A DNA stretch of 64,000 nucleotides, from contig NZ_FOAO01000001.1 of the NCBI RefSeq assembly GCF_900109665.1, positions 1 to 64,000 on the forward strand. The letters run 5' to 3'. Each line of letters opens with the position of its first letter. The stretch's first letter is position 1. Both the position numbers and the translations under genes were made by a program. Origin of the DNA: Blastococcus sp. DSM 46786 (GTDB lineage Bacteria > Actinomycetota > Actinomycetes > Mycobacteriales > Geodermatophilaceae). Shown here one piece after another: positions 21,153 through 31,139 of the stretch. The notes under the pieces are model-generated. The model had not been told where the DNA came from, made no database searches, and worked only from the letters and a program-made list of their open reading frames with translations.

Positions 21153-22103
21153 TTACCGAGACGATACCTGGCGCACCGGGCGGTCGACCCGGGCGCCGGT
21201 CGGGTCGATGGGCAGCGGGAGCACGCGCCAGCCGGCCGGCACGAGGGCACCGACCTCCCTGACCCGCACCGCGGCGGCAGGATCGCCGGGCGGGTCGTCC
21301 GGATGCCGTCGCGTCAGCACCAGGACGCTCGGACCGGCTCCGGAGACGACGGCGGCGTGGCCGGCGTCGCGCAGCCGGTCGATCAGCGCCAGCGACCCGG
21401 GCATCGCCGCGGTCCGCTGCCGCTGGTGCAGCCTGTCCTCGGTGGCCTCCAGGAGGAGCCCGGGCTCACGGGTCAGCGCATGCACGAGGAGGGCGGCGCG
21501 ACCGGCGTTGAAAGCGGCATCGCCGTGGGGCACCGACTCCGGCAGCAGGGTGCGGGCCACGTGGGTGGGCAGCACGCCCTCCGGGACGAGCACGACGGCG
21601 AGCAGCTCGTCGGACACGTCCAGCCGGTCGGCCCGGGCGCCGCCGGCCGTCGACCACGACAGCGTGGCTCCACCGAGGAGGCACGGTGCGACGTTGTCGG
21701 GGTGCCCTTCCAGGGCGTCGGCCAGGCGCAGGACCGCATCGCCGTCGATCGCGTCGACGTCCGGGCACAGCGACCACGCGGCGAGCAATCCGGCGACCAC
21801 CGCGGCCGCGGAGGACCCCATCCCGCGCCCCTGGGGAATCCCGTTGTCCGCCTCGATCCGCAGGCCCGGCGCATTCCACCCCAGCTCTGCACACCCGGCG
21901 CGGAAGGCCCGTGCCACCAGGTGCGACTCGTCCCCGGCCAGCGTGCCGGCGCCCTCGCCGCGCACGACGATCTTCGTCGACCCGCGCTCGATCAGCGAGA
22001 ACTCGAGGACGTCGTGGCACGCCAGCGCGAGCCCGGCGCAGTCGAAGGCGGGTCCGAGGTTGGCGCTCGTGGCGGGGACCCGGACCCGGACGACCCCGGT
22101 CAC
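21153..22103 (-). CDS. thrB: Homoserine kinase
   Basis: A GHMP-family kinase that phosphorylates homoserine on the way to threonine. The 316-aa protein has [20 protein letters not shown] and the ATP-binding loop [20 protein letters not shown], with C-terminal [17 protein letters not shown] 22103 overlaps the thrC stop as GTGA. It is the last gene of the argS-lysA-hom-thrC-thrB chain. Confidence 0.96.
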   Translation of the reverse strand: MTGVVRVRVPATSANLGPAFDCAGLALACHDVLEFSLIERGSTKIVVRGEGAGTLAGDESHLVARAFRAGCAELGWNAPGLRIEADNGIPQGRGMGSSAAAVVAGLLAAWSLCPDVDAIDGDAVLRLADALEGHPDNVAPCLLGGATLSWSTAGGARADRLDVSDELLAVVLVPEGVLPTHVARTLLPESVPHGDAAFNAGRAALLVHALTREPGLLLEATEDRLHQRQRTAAMPGSLALIDRLRDAGHAAVVSGAGPSVLVLTRRHPDDPPGDPAAAVRVREVGALVPAGWRVLPLPIDPTGARVDRPVRQVSSR

Positions 22104-23173
22104 AGGCCGAGCTGGGCCGCGGCCGCGGCGGCGTCGACCGGCACCGTGACGGGGGCCGGCGCCCCGGAGATGGCCCACTCCGGGTCCTTGAGCCCGTTGC
22201 CGGTGACGGTGCAGACGATCCGCTGGCCGGGCTCGAGCTCGCCGGCGTCGGCGACCTGCAGCAGGCCGGCGACCGAGGCGGCCGAGGCCGGCTCGACGAA
22301 GACGGCCTCGCTGCGGGCCAGCAGCCGATAGGCCGAGAGGATCGCGCGGTCGGTGACGGCGTCGATGCGCCCCCCGGACTCGTCGCGGGCGGCGAGCGCT
22401 TTGGTCCAGGACGCGGGGTTCCCGATGCGGATCGCGGTGGCGATCGTGCTCGGGTTCTCCACCACCTGCCCGTTCACGATCGGGGCGGCGCCGGCCGCCT
22501 GGAAGCCGAACATCCGCGGCGTCCGCGAGGCGGTGCCGTCGGCGGCGTACTCGCGGTAGCCCTGCCAGTAGGCGGTGATGTTGCCCGCGTTGCCCACCGG
22601 CAGGCAGTGGACGTCCGGGGCGTCGCCGAGCACGTCGACGATCTCGAACGAGGCGGTCTTCTGCCCCTCGATGCGGAACTGGTTGACGCTGTTGACCAGG
22701 CTGACCGGGTAGTCGATCGCCAGCTTGCTGGCCAGGGCGAGGCAGTCGTCGAAGTTGCCGTCGACCTGCAGCAGCTTGGCCCCGTGCACCAGCGCCTGGG
22801 CCAGCTTGCCCATCGCGATCTTGCCCTGCGGCACGAGGACGGCGCAGGTCATGCCGGCGCGGGCGGCGTAGGCGGCCGCGCTCGCGCTGGTGTTGCCGGT
22901 GGAGGCGCAGATGACCGCCTGCGCGCCCTCCTCGAGGGCCTTGGTGATGGCCATCGTCATCCCCCGGTCCTTGAAGGAGCCGGTCGGGTTGGCGCCCTCG
23001 ACCTTGAGGTAGACCTCGCAGCCGGTCCGCCGGGAGAGCTCGCGGGCGGGTACCAGCGGGGTGGCGCCCTCCTGCAGCGTGACCACCGGGGTGGTGTCCG
23101 ACACCGGCAGGCGGGACCGGTAGGCCTCGATGAGGCCCGGCCAGCCCGGGGACACGACCGACGAGACCGTCAT
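22100..23173 (-). CDS. thrC: Threonine synthase
   Basis: A PLP enzyme that converts O-phosphohomoserine to threonine, 357 aa. The PLP-lysine motif is [15 protein letters not shown] and the phosphate-binding loop is [12 protein letters not shown]. It lacks the long N-terminal extension of the E. coli and yeast form and belongs to the shorter class. ATG 23173 overlaps the hom stop as ATGA and its own stop overlaps thrB. Confidence 0.96.
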   Translation of the reverse strand: MTVSSVVSPGWPGLIEAYRSRLPVSDTTPVVTLQEGATPLVPARELSRRTGCEVYLKVEGANPTGSFKDRGMTMAITKALEEGAQAVICASTGNTSASAAAYAARAGMTCAVLVPQGKIAMGKLAQALVHGAKLLQVDGNFDDCLALASKLAIDYPVSLVNSVNQFRIEGQKTASFEIVDVLGDAPDVHCLPVGNAGNITAYWQGYREYAADGTASRTPRMFGFQAAGAAPIVNGQVVENPSTIATAIRIGNPASWTKALAARDESGGRIDAVTDRAILSAYRLLARSEAVFVEPASAASVAGLLQVADAGELEPGQRIVCTVTGNGLKDPEWAISGAPAPVTVPVDAAAAAAQLGL

Positions 23174-24474
23174 TGCAGACCCTCCACGCGCAGCACGCTG
23201 GTGACCCCCCGGACCGCGGCCATCTCCCGCAGTGCGGCAATGGTGGCCGACAGCGCCGCGTCCGGGGCGCTGTGGGTGACGATGACCAGCGTGGCGGCGT
23301 CGCCGCGGCCGGTCTGGCGGACGGTGGAGATGCTGACGCCGTGCTGCGCGAACTCCTGGGCGACCGCAGCGAGCACACCCGGCTTGTCGGCGACGTCGAG
23401 GCTCACGTGGTACCGCGTCGGCGTCTCGGCCATGGGCCGGACGGCGAGGTCGGCGTAGCCCGAGGGCCCCTGCCCGGCGGCCCCGGCCAGCCGGTTGCGG
23501 GCGACCGCCACCAGGTCCCCCAGCACCGCGCTCGCGGTGGGCTCTCCCCCGGCGCCCTGCCCGTAGAACATCAGCTGCCCGGCGGCCTCCGCCTCGACGA
23601 AGACGGCGTTGAACGCGCCGCCGACCGACGCCAGCGGGTGGGTGGTCGGGATCATCGCCGGGTGCACCCGCACGGCGACCGAGTCGCCGGGGTGGGTGGG
23701 GGAACCGTTCGCCACGCGCTCGCAGATGGCCAGCAGCTTCACCGTGCAGCCGATCTCCGCGGCCCGGGCCACGTCGGTGGCGGTCACCGTCGAGATGCCC
23801 TCGCGGTGCACGTCGGCGGCCGAGACCGGCGTGTGGAACGCCAGGGACGCGAGGATCGCGGCCTTGGCGGCGGCGTCGAAGCCGTCGACGTCGGCGGTCG
23901 GGTCGGCCTCGGCGTAGCCGAGCTCGGTGGCCTCGGCCAGGGCCTCGCCGAAGCCGGCACCGGTCTCGGCCATCCGCGACAGGATGTAGTTCGTGGTCCC
24001 GTTGACGATGCCCACGATGCGGGACAGCTGGTCGCCGACCAGCGACTCGCGGAGCGGGCGCAGGATCGGGATCGCCCCGGCGACGGCCGCCTCGTAGTAG
24101 AGGTCGACGCCGGCCTTCGCCGCCGCGGCGTGCAGGGCGACGCCGTCCTCGGCGAGCAGCGCCTTGTTGGCGCTGACCACCGACTTGCCGGCCTCGAAGG
24201 CGGCGAGCATCAGCGAGCGCGCCGGCTCGATGCCGCCGATGACCTCGACGACGAGGTCGACGTCCTCCCTTGTGACCAGCGCGTGGGCGTCGGTGGTCAG
24301 CAGGTCCGCGGGCACGTCCGGGTGGTGGTCGGGGCGGCGCACGGCGACGCCCGCCACCTCCACGGCGCGGCCGACGCGGGCGCCGAGGTCGTCGGCCTGC
24401 TCCTGCAGCGCGCGCAGCACCGCGCTGCCGACGGTGCCGCAGCCGAGCAGCGCCACCTTGAGGGGTCGGTTCAC
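23170..24474 (-). CDS. hom: Homoserine dehydrogenase
   Basis: Reduces aspartate semialdehyde to homoserine, the branch point to threonine and methionine. The 434-aa protein has the Rossmann loop [28 protein letters not shown] and [13 protein letters not shown] with catalytic Asp/Lys, and a C-terminal ACT domain (from about residue 350, [20 protein letters not shown]), suggesting feedback inhibition by threonine. GTG 24474 overlaps the lysA stop by four bases. Confidence 0.96.
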   Translation of the reverse strand: MNRPLKVALLGCGTVGSAVLRALQEQADDLGARVGRAVEVAGVAVRRPDHHPDVPADLLTTDAHALVTREDVDLVVEVIGGIEPARSLMLAAFEAGKSVVSANKALLAEDGVALHAAAAKAGVDLYYEAAVAGAIPILRPLRESLVGDQLSRIVGIVNGTTNYILSRMAETGAGFGEALAEATELGYAEADPTADVDGFDAAAKAAILASLAFHTPVSAADVHREGISTVTATDVARAAEIGCTVKLLAICERVANGSPTHPGDSVAVRVHPAMIPTTHPLASVGGAFNAVFVEAEAAGQLMFYGQGAGGEPTASAVLGDLVAVARNRLAGAAGQGPSGYADLAVRPMAETPTRYHVSLDVADKPGVLAAVAQEFAQHGVSISTVRQTGRGDAATLVIVTHSAPDAALSATIAALREMAAVRGVTSVLRVEGLQ

Positions 24475-25964
24475 GAGGTCGCTCCCGCGGGGTGTTCGGG
24501 CGCCGGCTGGTCGAGGGCCGGCGAGGGGGCGGGGCGGTCGGCGAGGACCGCGTCGAGGGCGAACACGTCCGCCAGCGTCTGACGTCGCACGATCTCCCTG
24601 GCAGCGCCGTCCCGGACGGCGACCACCGGGGGCTTGAGCAGGTAGTTGTAGTTGTTCGCCATCGACCAGCAGTAGGCCCCGGTGGCGGCGACGGCGATCA
24701 GGTCGCCGGGCTGGACGTCCGAGGGCAGCCAGAGGTCGCGGACCAGGATGTCGCCGCTCTCGCAGTGCTTCCCGACGACCCGGCACAGGGCGGGCGGGGC
24801 CTCGGAGACACGGTTGGCCAGCACGCAGGTGTAGGCGGCGTCGTAGAGGGCGGTGCGGATGTTGTCGCTCATCCCGCCGTCGACCGACACGTAGTTGCGC
24901 ACCTGCGGCGCGCCCGGGGAACCGCTCGCGCCCAGCCGCACCGGCTTGATCGTGCCGATCTCGTACAGCGTGACCGTGCCCGGCCCGGCGATGGCGCGGC
25001 CGGGCTCGACCGCGAGCCGCGGCACCGGCAGGCCCAGCTGGGCGCACTCGGCGGCGACGACGGCCCGCAGCCGCGTCGCGACGTCCGCCGGGCTCACCGG
25101 GTCGTCCTCGGGCAGGTAGGCGATGCCGAAGCCGCCGCCGAGGTTGAGCTCGGGCAGGACCTCACCGGTGGCCTGGTGCACCTGCCCGAGGAGCCCGACC
25201 ACCCGGTGCGCCGCGGCCTCGAAGCCGGCGGTGTCGAAGATCTGCGAGCCGATGTGGCTGTGCAGGCCGGCCAGCCGGAGCGCGGGTTCGCGGATGACCC
25301 GCACCGCGGCGGTGAGCGCGTCGCCGGTGGCCAGGGAGAAGCCGAACTTCTGGTCCTCGTGCGCCGTGGCGATGAACTCGTGGGTGTGCGCCTCGATGCC
25401 GACGGTCGCACGGATGAGCACCGGCACCGGCGCCCCGCCGTCGGCGACCCGCTTCTCGGCCATCGGGACCAGCCGCTCGATCTCGTCGAAGGAGTCGAGG
25501 ACGACGTGGCCGATGCCCGAGTCGACGGCCAGCTGCAGCTCGACCAGCGACTTGTTGTTGCCGTGCAGCGCGATCCGCTCCGCGGGGAACCCGGCCGCCA
25601 GGGCCAGCGCCAGCTCGTTGCCGCTGCAGGCGTCCAGGTGCAGGCCGTCGTCGGCGATCCACCGGGCGACCTGGCCGCAGAGGAACGCCTTGGACGCGTA
25701 GTGCACGTCGGCGTCGTCGAAGGCCGCGGCGAACTCCGCGGCGCGGCCGCGGAAGTCCTCCTCGTCCAGCACGAAGAGCGGGGTGCCGTGCGCGCGGGCC
25801 AGGTCGGTGACCGCCCGGCCGCCGAGGTGCAGCTCGCCGTCGACGCGGGTGGCCGAGCGCGGCCAGACGTGCGGGTCCAGCGCACCGAGCTTTTCGGGCG
25901 GGGCGCCGGCGGCCGTGGGCGGGGTGATGTTGCCGTGCAGCGGCCCCGCGGGGTGCGCCCTCAC
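24471..25964 (-). CDS. lysA: Diaminopimelate decarboxylase
   Basis: Decarboxylates meso-diaminopimelate to lysine. The 497-aa protein has the PLP lysine in [36 protein letters not shown], the PLP-phosphate loop [12 protein letters not shown], and the second-subunit active-site [12 protein letters not shown] 25964 overlaps the argS stop as GTGA and gives the N-terminus [15 protein letters not shown], an actinobacterial style extension. The C-terminal Pro/Ala tail is low complexity. Confidence 0.96.
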   Translation of the reverse strand: MRAHPAGPLHGNITPPTAAGAPPEKLGALDPHVWPRSATRVDGELHLGGRAVTDLARAHGTPLFVLDEEDFRGRAAEFAAAFDDADVHYASKAFLCGQVARWIADDGLHLDACSGNELALALAAGFPAERIALHGNNKSLVELQLAVDSGIGHVVLDSFDEIERLVPMAEKRVADGGAPVPVLIRATVGIEAHTHEFIATAHEDQKFGFSLATGDALTAAVRVIREPALRLAGLHSHIGSQIFDTAGFEAAAHRVVGLLGQVHQATGEVLPELNLGGGFGIAYLPEDDPVSPADVATRLRAVVAAECAQLGLPVPRLAVEPGRAIAGPGTVTLYEIGTIKPVRLGASGSPGAPQVRNYVSVDGGMSDNIRTALYDAAYTCVLANRVSEAPPALCRVVGKHCESGDILVRDLWLPSDVQPGDLIAVAATGAYCWSMANNYNYLLKPPVVAVRDGAAREIVRRQTLADVFALDAVLADRPAPSPALDQPAPEHPAGATS

Positions 25965-27622
25965 ATCCGCTCCGGCGCGGTCACGCCGAGGACGCCGAGC
26001 CCGTTGCGGAGCACCACCGCGGTCGCGGCGCAGAGCCAGAGCCGGGCGGTGGTGAGCGGCGTGGTCTCCTCGTCGCCGCGGGGCAGCACCCGGCAGGCGT
26101 CGTAGAAGCGGTGGTAGGTGCCGGCGAGCTCCTCCAGGTAGCGCGCCACCCGGTGCGGGGCGCGCAGCTCGGCGGCCGAGGTGAGCACCCGCGGGAACTC
26201 CCCGAGCGCGCGGAGCAGGTCGTTCTCCCGCTCGTGCACCAGCGCGGTGACGTCGACGTCGCCCGCCTCGCCGAGCGCGATCCCGAGGTCGGCGGCGTTG
26301 CGCAGCACCGACGAGATGCGGGCGTGCGCGTACTGCACGTAGAAGACCGGGTTGTCGTTGGTCTTCCTGGTCCACAGGTCGATGTCGATGTCGATCTGCT
26401 GGTCGACCGAGGCCCGGGCCAGGGCGTACCGGGCGGCGTCGGCGCCGATGGCGTCGACCAGGTCCTCCAGGTTGACCACGGTGCCGGCGCGCTTGCTCAT
26501 CCGCACCGGCTCGCCGTCGCGGAGCAGGTTGACGAGCTGGCCGAGCAGGATCTGGAGGTGGGCGGCGGGGTCGTCACCGGCCGCGGCCACCAGCGCCTTG
26601 TACCGGCCGACGTAGCCCGAGTGGTCGGCGCCCAGCATGATCACGACCTTGTCGAAACCGCGCTCGCGCTTGTCCAGGTAGTAGGCGCAGTCGGCCGCGA
26701 AGTAGGTGGGCTCGCCGTCGGCCTTGACCAGCACCCGGTCCTTGTCGTCGCCGAAGGTCGTGGTGCGCAGCCACACCGCGCCCTCGGAGTCGTAGACGTG
26801 CCCCTGCTCGCGGAGCCGGGCCACGGCCTTCTCCAGGGCACCGGCCCGGTGCAGCGACGTCTCGGAGAACCAGACGTCGAAGTGGACGCCGAACGCCTCC
26901 ATCGTGCTGCGGATCTCGGCGACCATGAGCTCCACGCCCCGGGCGCGGAAGACCGGCAGCTGGTCGGCCTCGGACCGGTCCAGCAGGCCGGGCTCGGCGG
27001 CCACGACCTGGGTGGCGATGTCGCCGATGTAGCTGCCCGCGTAGCCGTCCTCGGGCACCTCGCGGCCGTGCGCCGCCGCGAGCAGGCTCCGGGCGAACCG
27101 GTCGATCTGGGCCCCGGCGTCGTTCAGGTAGTACTCGCGGGTGACGTCCGCCCCGCTGGCCTGGAGCAGGCGGGCGATCGCGTCGCCGACGGCGGCCCAG
27201 CGCGTGCCGCCGATGTGCACCGGTCCCGTCGGGTTGGCCGAGACGAACTCCAGGTTGAGCTTCTGCCCGGCCAGGTTCCGGGTGCGCCCGTAGGCCTCCC
27301 CCGCCGTCACCGCGTCGACGGCGATCGTGCCGAGCGCGCCCTGGGCGAGGGTGATGTTGAGGAAGCCGGGGCCGGCGATGTCGACGGCTGCGACGCCCGG
27401 GTGCGCGCGCAGCTCCTCGGCGAGCAGTGCGGCCACCTCGCGCGGGGGGCGGCCCGCCGGCTTGGCCAGGCGCAGGGCGACGTTGGTGGCGTAGTCGCCG
27501 TGCTCGGGGTTCTTCGGCCGCTCGACGACGACCTCGGCGGGTACGTCGACGGGCAGCGCGCCTCGTCCGACGACCGCGGCCACGGCGGTGCGGACGACGT
27601 CCTGGAGCTGCTCCGGTGTCAC
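25961..27622 (-). CDS. argS: Arginyl-tRNA synthetase
   Basis: A class I synthetase of 553 aa. The HIGH motif is HIGG in [16 protein letters not shown] and the KMSKS-like loop is RMSKRAGT. The N-terminal Add1 domain carries [22 protein letters not shown] and the C-terminal DALR domain ends [11 protein letters not shown] 27622 is set by a TACGCT box six bases upstream. It opens the coupled argS-lysA-hom-thrC-thrB unit. Confidence 0.97.
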   Translation of the reverse strand: MTPEQLQDVVRTAVAAVVGRGALPVDVPAEVVVERPKNPEHGDYATNVALRLAKPAGRPPREVAALLAEELRAHPGVAAVDIAGPGFLNITLAQGALGTIAVDAVTAGEAYGRTRNLAGQKLNLEFVSANPTGPVHIGGTRWAAVGDAIARLLQASGADVTREYYLNDAGAQIDRFARSLLAAAHGREVPEDGYAGSYIGDIATQVVAAEPGLLDRSEADQLPVFRARGVELMVAEIRSTMEAFGVHFDVWFSETSLHRAGALEKAVARLREQGHVYDSEGAVWLRTTTFGDDKDRVLVKADGEPTYFAADCAYYLDKRERGFDKVVIMLGADHSGYVGRYKALVAAAGDDPAAHLQILLGQLVNLLRDGEPVRMSKRAGTVVNLEDLVDAIGADAARYALARASVDQQIDIDIDLWTRKTNDNPVFYVQYAHARISSVLRNAADLGIALGEAGDVDVTALVHERENDLLRALGEFPRVLTSAAELRAPHRVARYLEELAGTYHRFYDACRVLPRGDEETTPLTTARLWLCAATAVVLRNGLGVLGVTAPERM

Positions 27623-27628
27623 CCGGCG

Positions 27629-27634
27629 AGCGTA
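27629..27634 (-). promoter_or_regulatory. -10 box of argS (leaderless)
   Basis: TACGCT on the minus strand, six bases before GTG 27622. It is the likely promoter of the argS-to-thrB operon. Confidence 0.55.
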
Positions 27635-27699
27635 CTGATGGCACCGGCGGCGCCCCGCCGCCCCCGCCCGGCTCCCAGCTGACGTACAGGCGGCCGACC

Positions 27700-27705
27700 T
27701 AGACT
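27700..27705 (+). promoter_or_regulatory. -10 box of the DUF3105 gene
   Basis: TAGACT ends eight bases before GTG 27714 and 74 bases before the TTG at 27780. It supports either a leaderless start at 27714 or a short leader carrying a GAGGAGAGG ribosome site. Confidence 0.5.
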
Positions 27706-27779
27706 CGCGCCCGGTGAGCCGGGGTCCGCCCGGTCCCCACCGCATCGGCGCGGACGCGCCCCGTGAACGAGGAGAGGCC

Positions 27780-28505
27780 TTGGCCAAGGACCGCACGCCC
27801 GACAAGAGCCGAGCCACCGGTGGTGGGGCCACCCGGTCCGGCGGGCGCGCAGGGGGCCGCACCCGGCCGCCGACGCAGGTCGTGGCGCAGCAGCGGCCCT
27901 GGGGGCTGATCGCCGCCGCGATCGCCGTCGTCGTCTTCGCCGCGGCCGTCATCTACTACGCCGTCGCTCAGGTCCAGGAGGCCGACGCCCTGCGGGTGGA
28001 CTCGATCGACGAGATCGCCGGCGCCGCGACCTACGAGCTCGAGGGTGCCGGCGAGCACGTCCAGACCCCCGTCGACTACGAGCAGTCGCCGCCGGTCGGC
28101 GGCGAGCACGATCCCGTCTGGGCCGACTGCACCGGCACCGTCTACGACGTGGACATCCGGCACGAGAACGCGGTGCACAGCCTCGAGCACGGCGCCGTGT
28201 GGATCACCTACGACCCCGAGCAGGTCTCCGACGCCGGCGTCGAGACGCTCGCCGGGCTGGTCGAGGGCGTCTCCGGCCGCATGCTCTCGCCGTACGAAGG
28301 CCAGGACTCCCCGATCAGCGTGCAGTCGTGGGGCGAGCAGCTGAAGGTGGACAGCGCCGACGACGAGCGGATCAAGCAGTTCGCCGACCTCATGACCTAC
28401 AAGGCCGGCGAGTTCCCGGAGCCCGGCGCCACCTGCGAGCGGCCGGACTTCCTCGCCGACCCGGCCCTGGAGAGCGACGACGCCGGCGCTCCCACCGCCC
28501 CCTGA
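27780..28505 (+). CDS. DUF3105 membrane-anchored protein
   Basis: The 241-aa protein has a basic Lys/Arg/Gly-rich N-terminus, one membrane helix (about residues 43-63, [20 protein letters not shown]) and an extracytoplasmic DUF3105 domain with [20 protein letters not shown] and [17 protein letters not shown]. The His/Cys residues look metal-binding, but the function is unknown. Start TTG 27780 has a good GAGGAGAGG site; an in-frame GTG at 27714 next to a -10 box is an alternative adding 22 residues. It is followed 31 bases later by a DUF305 gene. Confidence 0.85.
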   Translation: MAKDRTPDKSRATGGGATRSGGRAGGRTRPPTQVVAQQRPWGLIAAAIAVVVFAAAVIYYAVAQVQEADALRVDSIDEIAGAATYELEGAGEHVQTPVDYEQSPPVGGEHDPVWADCTGTVYDVDIRHENAVHSLEHGAVWITYDPEQVSDAGVETLAGLVEGVSGRMLSPYEGQDSPISVQSWGEQLKVDSADDERIKQFADLMTYKAGEFPEPGATCERPDFLADPALESDDAGAPTAP

Positions 28506-28536
28506 CCGGTACCGACGGCGCCCCGGAGGTGACCAC

Positions 28537-29199
28537 GTGACCGAACCCACCAGCACCACGCGCAGCCCGCTGCGCATCGCCCTGCTCGCCGTCATCGGCG
28601 TCGGTCTGCTCCTCCTCGGCGGCGGGCTCGCCGTCGCACTCGGCGTCGGCCGGGACGCCGACCCCGCGGCCGACTCGGTCGACGCCGGGTTCGCCCGGGA
28701 CATGTCCATCCACCATCTGCAGGGCGTGGAGATGGCCAACCTCGTCGCCGAACGCAGCGAGGACCCCGAGGTCGAGTCGCTGGCGTTCGACATCTCCGAG
28801 ACCCAGCTGAACCAGGCCGGCCGGATGCAGGGCTGGCTCGCGCTCTGGAATGTGCCGCTCACCGGCGGCGAGACCATGGCGTGGATGCCCGAGGGCGCGG
28901 GCCATGGCGGGCACGACATGGCCATGGGCACCGGCGCGCCCATGCCCGGCATGGCCACCGAGGAGGAGCTGGCCGAGTTGCGCAGCCTGTCCGGCCGCGC
29001 CTTCGACGTCGAGTTCCTGCAACTGATGATCCGGCACCACCAGGGTGGTTTCGACATGGCCACCTACGCTGCGGAGCACGCGGAGGAGCGGGCCGTGCGC
29101 GACCTCGCCGAGTCCATCGTGGAGTCGCAGGGCGCGGAGACCGGGACGATGACCGACATGCTCGCCGCCCGGGGGGCCACCCCCCTCCCGGAGCCGTGA
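28537..29199 (+). CDS. DUF305 secreted/anchored metal-binding-like protein
   Basis: A 220-aa protein with an N-terminal membrane helix (LRIALLAVIGVGLLLLGGGLAVAL) and a ferritin-like DUF305 domain made of His/Met-rich helices: FARDMSIHHLQGVEMANLV near 50 and FLQLMIRHHQGGFDMA near 165. A Gly/His/Met loop (HGGHDMAMGTGAPMPGM) lies between. Paired His and Met on helices suggest copper binding; related proteins occur near copper genes, but function here is inferred. GTG 28537 is preceded by GGAGG. Confidence 0.85.
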   Translation: MTEPTSTTRSPLRIALLAVIGVGLLLLGGGLAVALGVGRDADPAADSVDAGFARDMSIHHLQGVEMANLVAERSEDPEVESLAFDISETQLNQAGRMQGWLALWNVPLTGGETMAWMPEGAGHGGHDMAMGTGAPMPGMATEEELAELRSLSGRAFDVEFLQLMIRHHQGGFDMATYAAEHAEERAVRDLAESIVESQGAETGTMTDMLAARGATPLPEP

Positions 29200-29243
29200 C
29201 CCGCGGCCCGGGAGCCGCGTCCCGGACCGCCGTGGTGGGCTGG

Positions 29244-29249
29244 TAACTT
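29244..29249 (+). promoter_or_regulatory. -10 box of tRNA-Arg
   Basis: TAACTT lies about 20 bases before the mature tRNA 5' end and fits the TANNNT pattern. Confidence 0.4.
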
Positions 29250-29269
29250 CTTCCCTGCCCCACCACCGA

Positions 29270-29341
29270 GCCCCCGTAGCTCAGGGGATAGAGCACCGCC
29301 CTCCGGAGGCGGGTGCGCAGGTTCGAATCCTGCCGGGGGCA
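29270..29341 (+). tRNA. tRNA-Arg (anticodon CCG)
   Basis: The cloverleaf is clear: acceptor GCCCCCG pairs with CGGGGGC, the D arm has GCTC and GAGC, the anticodon stem CCGCC/GGCGG encloses loop CTCCGGA with anticodon CCG, and the T arm contains GGTTCGAATCC. The discriminator is A and no CCA is encoded. It reads CGG codons, which are frequent here. Confidence 0.95.
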
Positions 29342-29384
29342 CAGAGCGGACATGCAGCCTCCGCGGCACAGGCTGACGGGCGAG

Positions 29385-29446
29385 GCGCCGGAGCCCGGAA
29401 CGGCCCGCCCGAGCGGCGCCGGAGCCCGGAACGGCCCGCCCGAGCG
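29385..29446. repeat. Two perfect 31-bp tandem repeats after tRNA-Arg
   Basis: Two identical 31-base units start GCGCCGGAGCCCGGAACGGC at 29385 and 29416, followed by a partial third (GCGCCGG). They share GGAACGGCC-type sequence with the repeats at 1621. The 219-bp gap to the next gene holds nothing else I can recognise. Confidence 0.85.
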
Positions 29447-29560
29447 GCGCCGGTGCCGATCACGTCGATCGGACGTCGGCCACCGATCCGGTCGGTGAGG
29501 GACGACGGGCTCGGGCTCGCACTGGTCTTCCCACCGGCAGGCGGGCGACGGCGCCGGCGA

Positions 29561-30946
29561 TCACGCTCCCGTCGGCACGTGGACGCGGACCCCGGGCAGC
29601 ACGTGGTTTCCGTGCTCGTCCAGGCCGTAGCGACGCCCCTGCTCGGGTGTCGCGGCGATGGCACGGAGGGCATCCCCGAGCGCCACGACCTCCTCGATCG
29701 AGGTGGCCCGGTTGGCACTGGCGCGCACGGCGCCGGGCAACTGGCGGCGCCCGGCGCGGGCGTCCTGGTGGAAGCGGTCCACCTCTTCCTCGGTCAGACC
29801 CAGCAGCCGGGCCATGTAGGGATGGGCGCAGAAGCAGCCACTGCGCACGCCGATCCCGTACTCGGCCGACAGCCGGGCAGCCAGCAGCTCGTGCGGGACG
29901 CCGTCGAGGTTGAAGGCCGCCACCGGCAGCCGGTCCCCGGAGGCGGGTCCGTAGCGACGGAGCCCCGGGACGCTGCTCAGCTCGGCGTCCAGCGCATCGA
30001 CCAGGGCCTGCTCGTGGGTCAGCAGCCCGGCCCAGTCGCTCCGCAGCTCCTCGGCGGCCGTGGCCAGTGCGACGGCACCCAGGACGTTCGGCGACCCGGC
30101 CTCGTCGCGGTCGGGCCCATCGGCCCAGACGACGTCGTCGAACGAGACGGCCTTCACCGCGCCGCCACCGACGAGCATCGGCTCACCGCGGTCGAGGACC
30201 GTCCGGGGGGCGATGAGCGCCCCGGCACCGAACGGTGCGTACATCTTGTGGCCGGAGAAGGCGAGGGCGTCCACTCCGAGAGCCGCCATGTCGATGGGCC
30301 GGTGCGGCGCCAGCTGGGCAGCGTCGACGACGACGAAGACACCCCTCTCCCGTGCCGCGGCCGTGATCGCAGCCAGGTCCGGCAACCAGCCGGTGACGTT
30401 CGAGGCCCCGGTGACGGCCAGGACGCGGGCCGCGGGCTGCCGGTCGAGTCCGGCGACGACCTGCTCCGTGGAGAAGGTCCCACCGGCGTCGACGTCGACG
30501 ACCCGCAACCGCGCGTGGCGGCGCCACGGCAGCAGGTTGGCGTGGTGCTCGGCGGCCGTGGTCACGACCACGTCGTCCGGCGCCAGGTGCAACCGGAAGG
30601 CCAGCGCGTTCAGCGCCTCGGTGGTGTTCCGCGTGAACACCGCGCCGTGCGAGCGCCGGTCGGCCCCGACGAAGTCCAGCACCGTCTCCCGCGCCTCCTC
30701 GTAGCGGGCGCTGGTGCACCGGGACTTCGCCCCCGCCCCGCGGTGCACGCTGGAGTACCAGGGCAGGAGGTCCTGCACGGCCTGCACCACCCGGACGGAT
30801 GCCGAGCTGGTCGCGGCGGCGTCCAGATCGACGTAGCGGGACAGCCCCCCACCGACCGTCGGGACCCGGACGTCGTCGCCGACGAGCCGGCTCAGGGCCG
30901 TATCACGCACCGGTTGCATGGTTGTCCCATCGGCCGCCGGCCGCAT
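29561..30946 (-). CDS. Class V aminotransferase, cysteine desulfurase (SufS)-like
   Basis: A PLP enzyme of 461 aa similar to SufS/CsdA, which remove sulfur from cysteine. The internal aldimine Lys is K234 in AFSGHKMYAPFGAG and a Cys lies at 371 in VRSGCFCAHPY, near where SufS has its persulfide Cys. TTAAEHHANLLPWR and GASNVTGWLPDL are also family-like. It stands alone, not in a suf operon, so its substrate may differ (cysteine lyase or isopenicillin-epimerase-like). Start ATG 30946 or 30919; both have weak ribosome sites. Confidence 0.85.
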   Translation of the reverse strand: MRPAADGTTMQPVRDTALSRLVGDDVRVPTVGGGLSRYVDLDAAATSSASVRVVQAVQDLLPWYSSVHRGAGAKSRCTSARYEEARETVLDFVGADRRSHGAVFTRNTTEALNALAFRLHLAPDDVVVTTAAEHHANLLPWRRHARLRVVDVDAGGTFSTEQVVAGLDRQPAARVLAVTGASNVTGWLPDLAAITAAARERGVFVVVDAAQLAPHRPIDMAALGVDALAFSGHKMYAPFGAGALIAPRTVLDRGEPMLVGGGAVKAVSFDDVVWADGPDRDEAGSPNVLGAVALATAAEELRSDWAGLLTHEQALVDALDAELSSVPGLRRYGPASGDRLPVAAFNLDGVPHELLAARLSAEYGIGVRSGCFCAHPYMARLLGLTEEEVDRFHQDARAGRRQLPGAVRASANRATSIEEVVALGDALRAIAATPEQGRRYGLDEHGNHVLPGVRVHVPTGA

Positions 30947-31046
30947 TTCTCAAGCGGGCGTGCACCGCTGCCCGGTGCACTGACCCGTCCGGGGGATCTA
31001 CGGGCAGCAGGCTCAAGGGCCGGTACCGGTTGTCGAGGGACTGAGC

Positions 31047-31139
31047 ATGAGCGGAACGCGGATCGAGGTCGGCAACGGCCGTCGCCGGCGACGGGGACTG
31101 CGGCTGACATCACGGGTCTTCTAGGACCTGGCGGTCTGG
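31047..31139 (+). other. Amber-interrupted leader of the GGDEF-EAL gene
   Basis: ATG 31047 follows a good GAGGGA ribosome site and opens MSGTRIEVGNGRRRRRGLRL, then TSRVF, then TAG at 31122-31124. The frame continues without shift as DLAVWMVGLG into the first membrane helix of the following protein. This looks like the original basic N-terminus cut by a point mutation to TAG. ATG 31140 is 15 bases after the stop and could serve re-initiation. Confidence 0.75.

Noticed and set aside
29270-29560. Genomic island or prophage at tRNA-Arg
   Set aside because: There is no integrase, no duplicate of the tRNA end and no change in gene content; only short tandem repeats.
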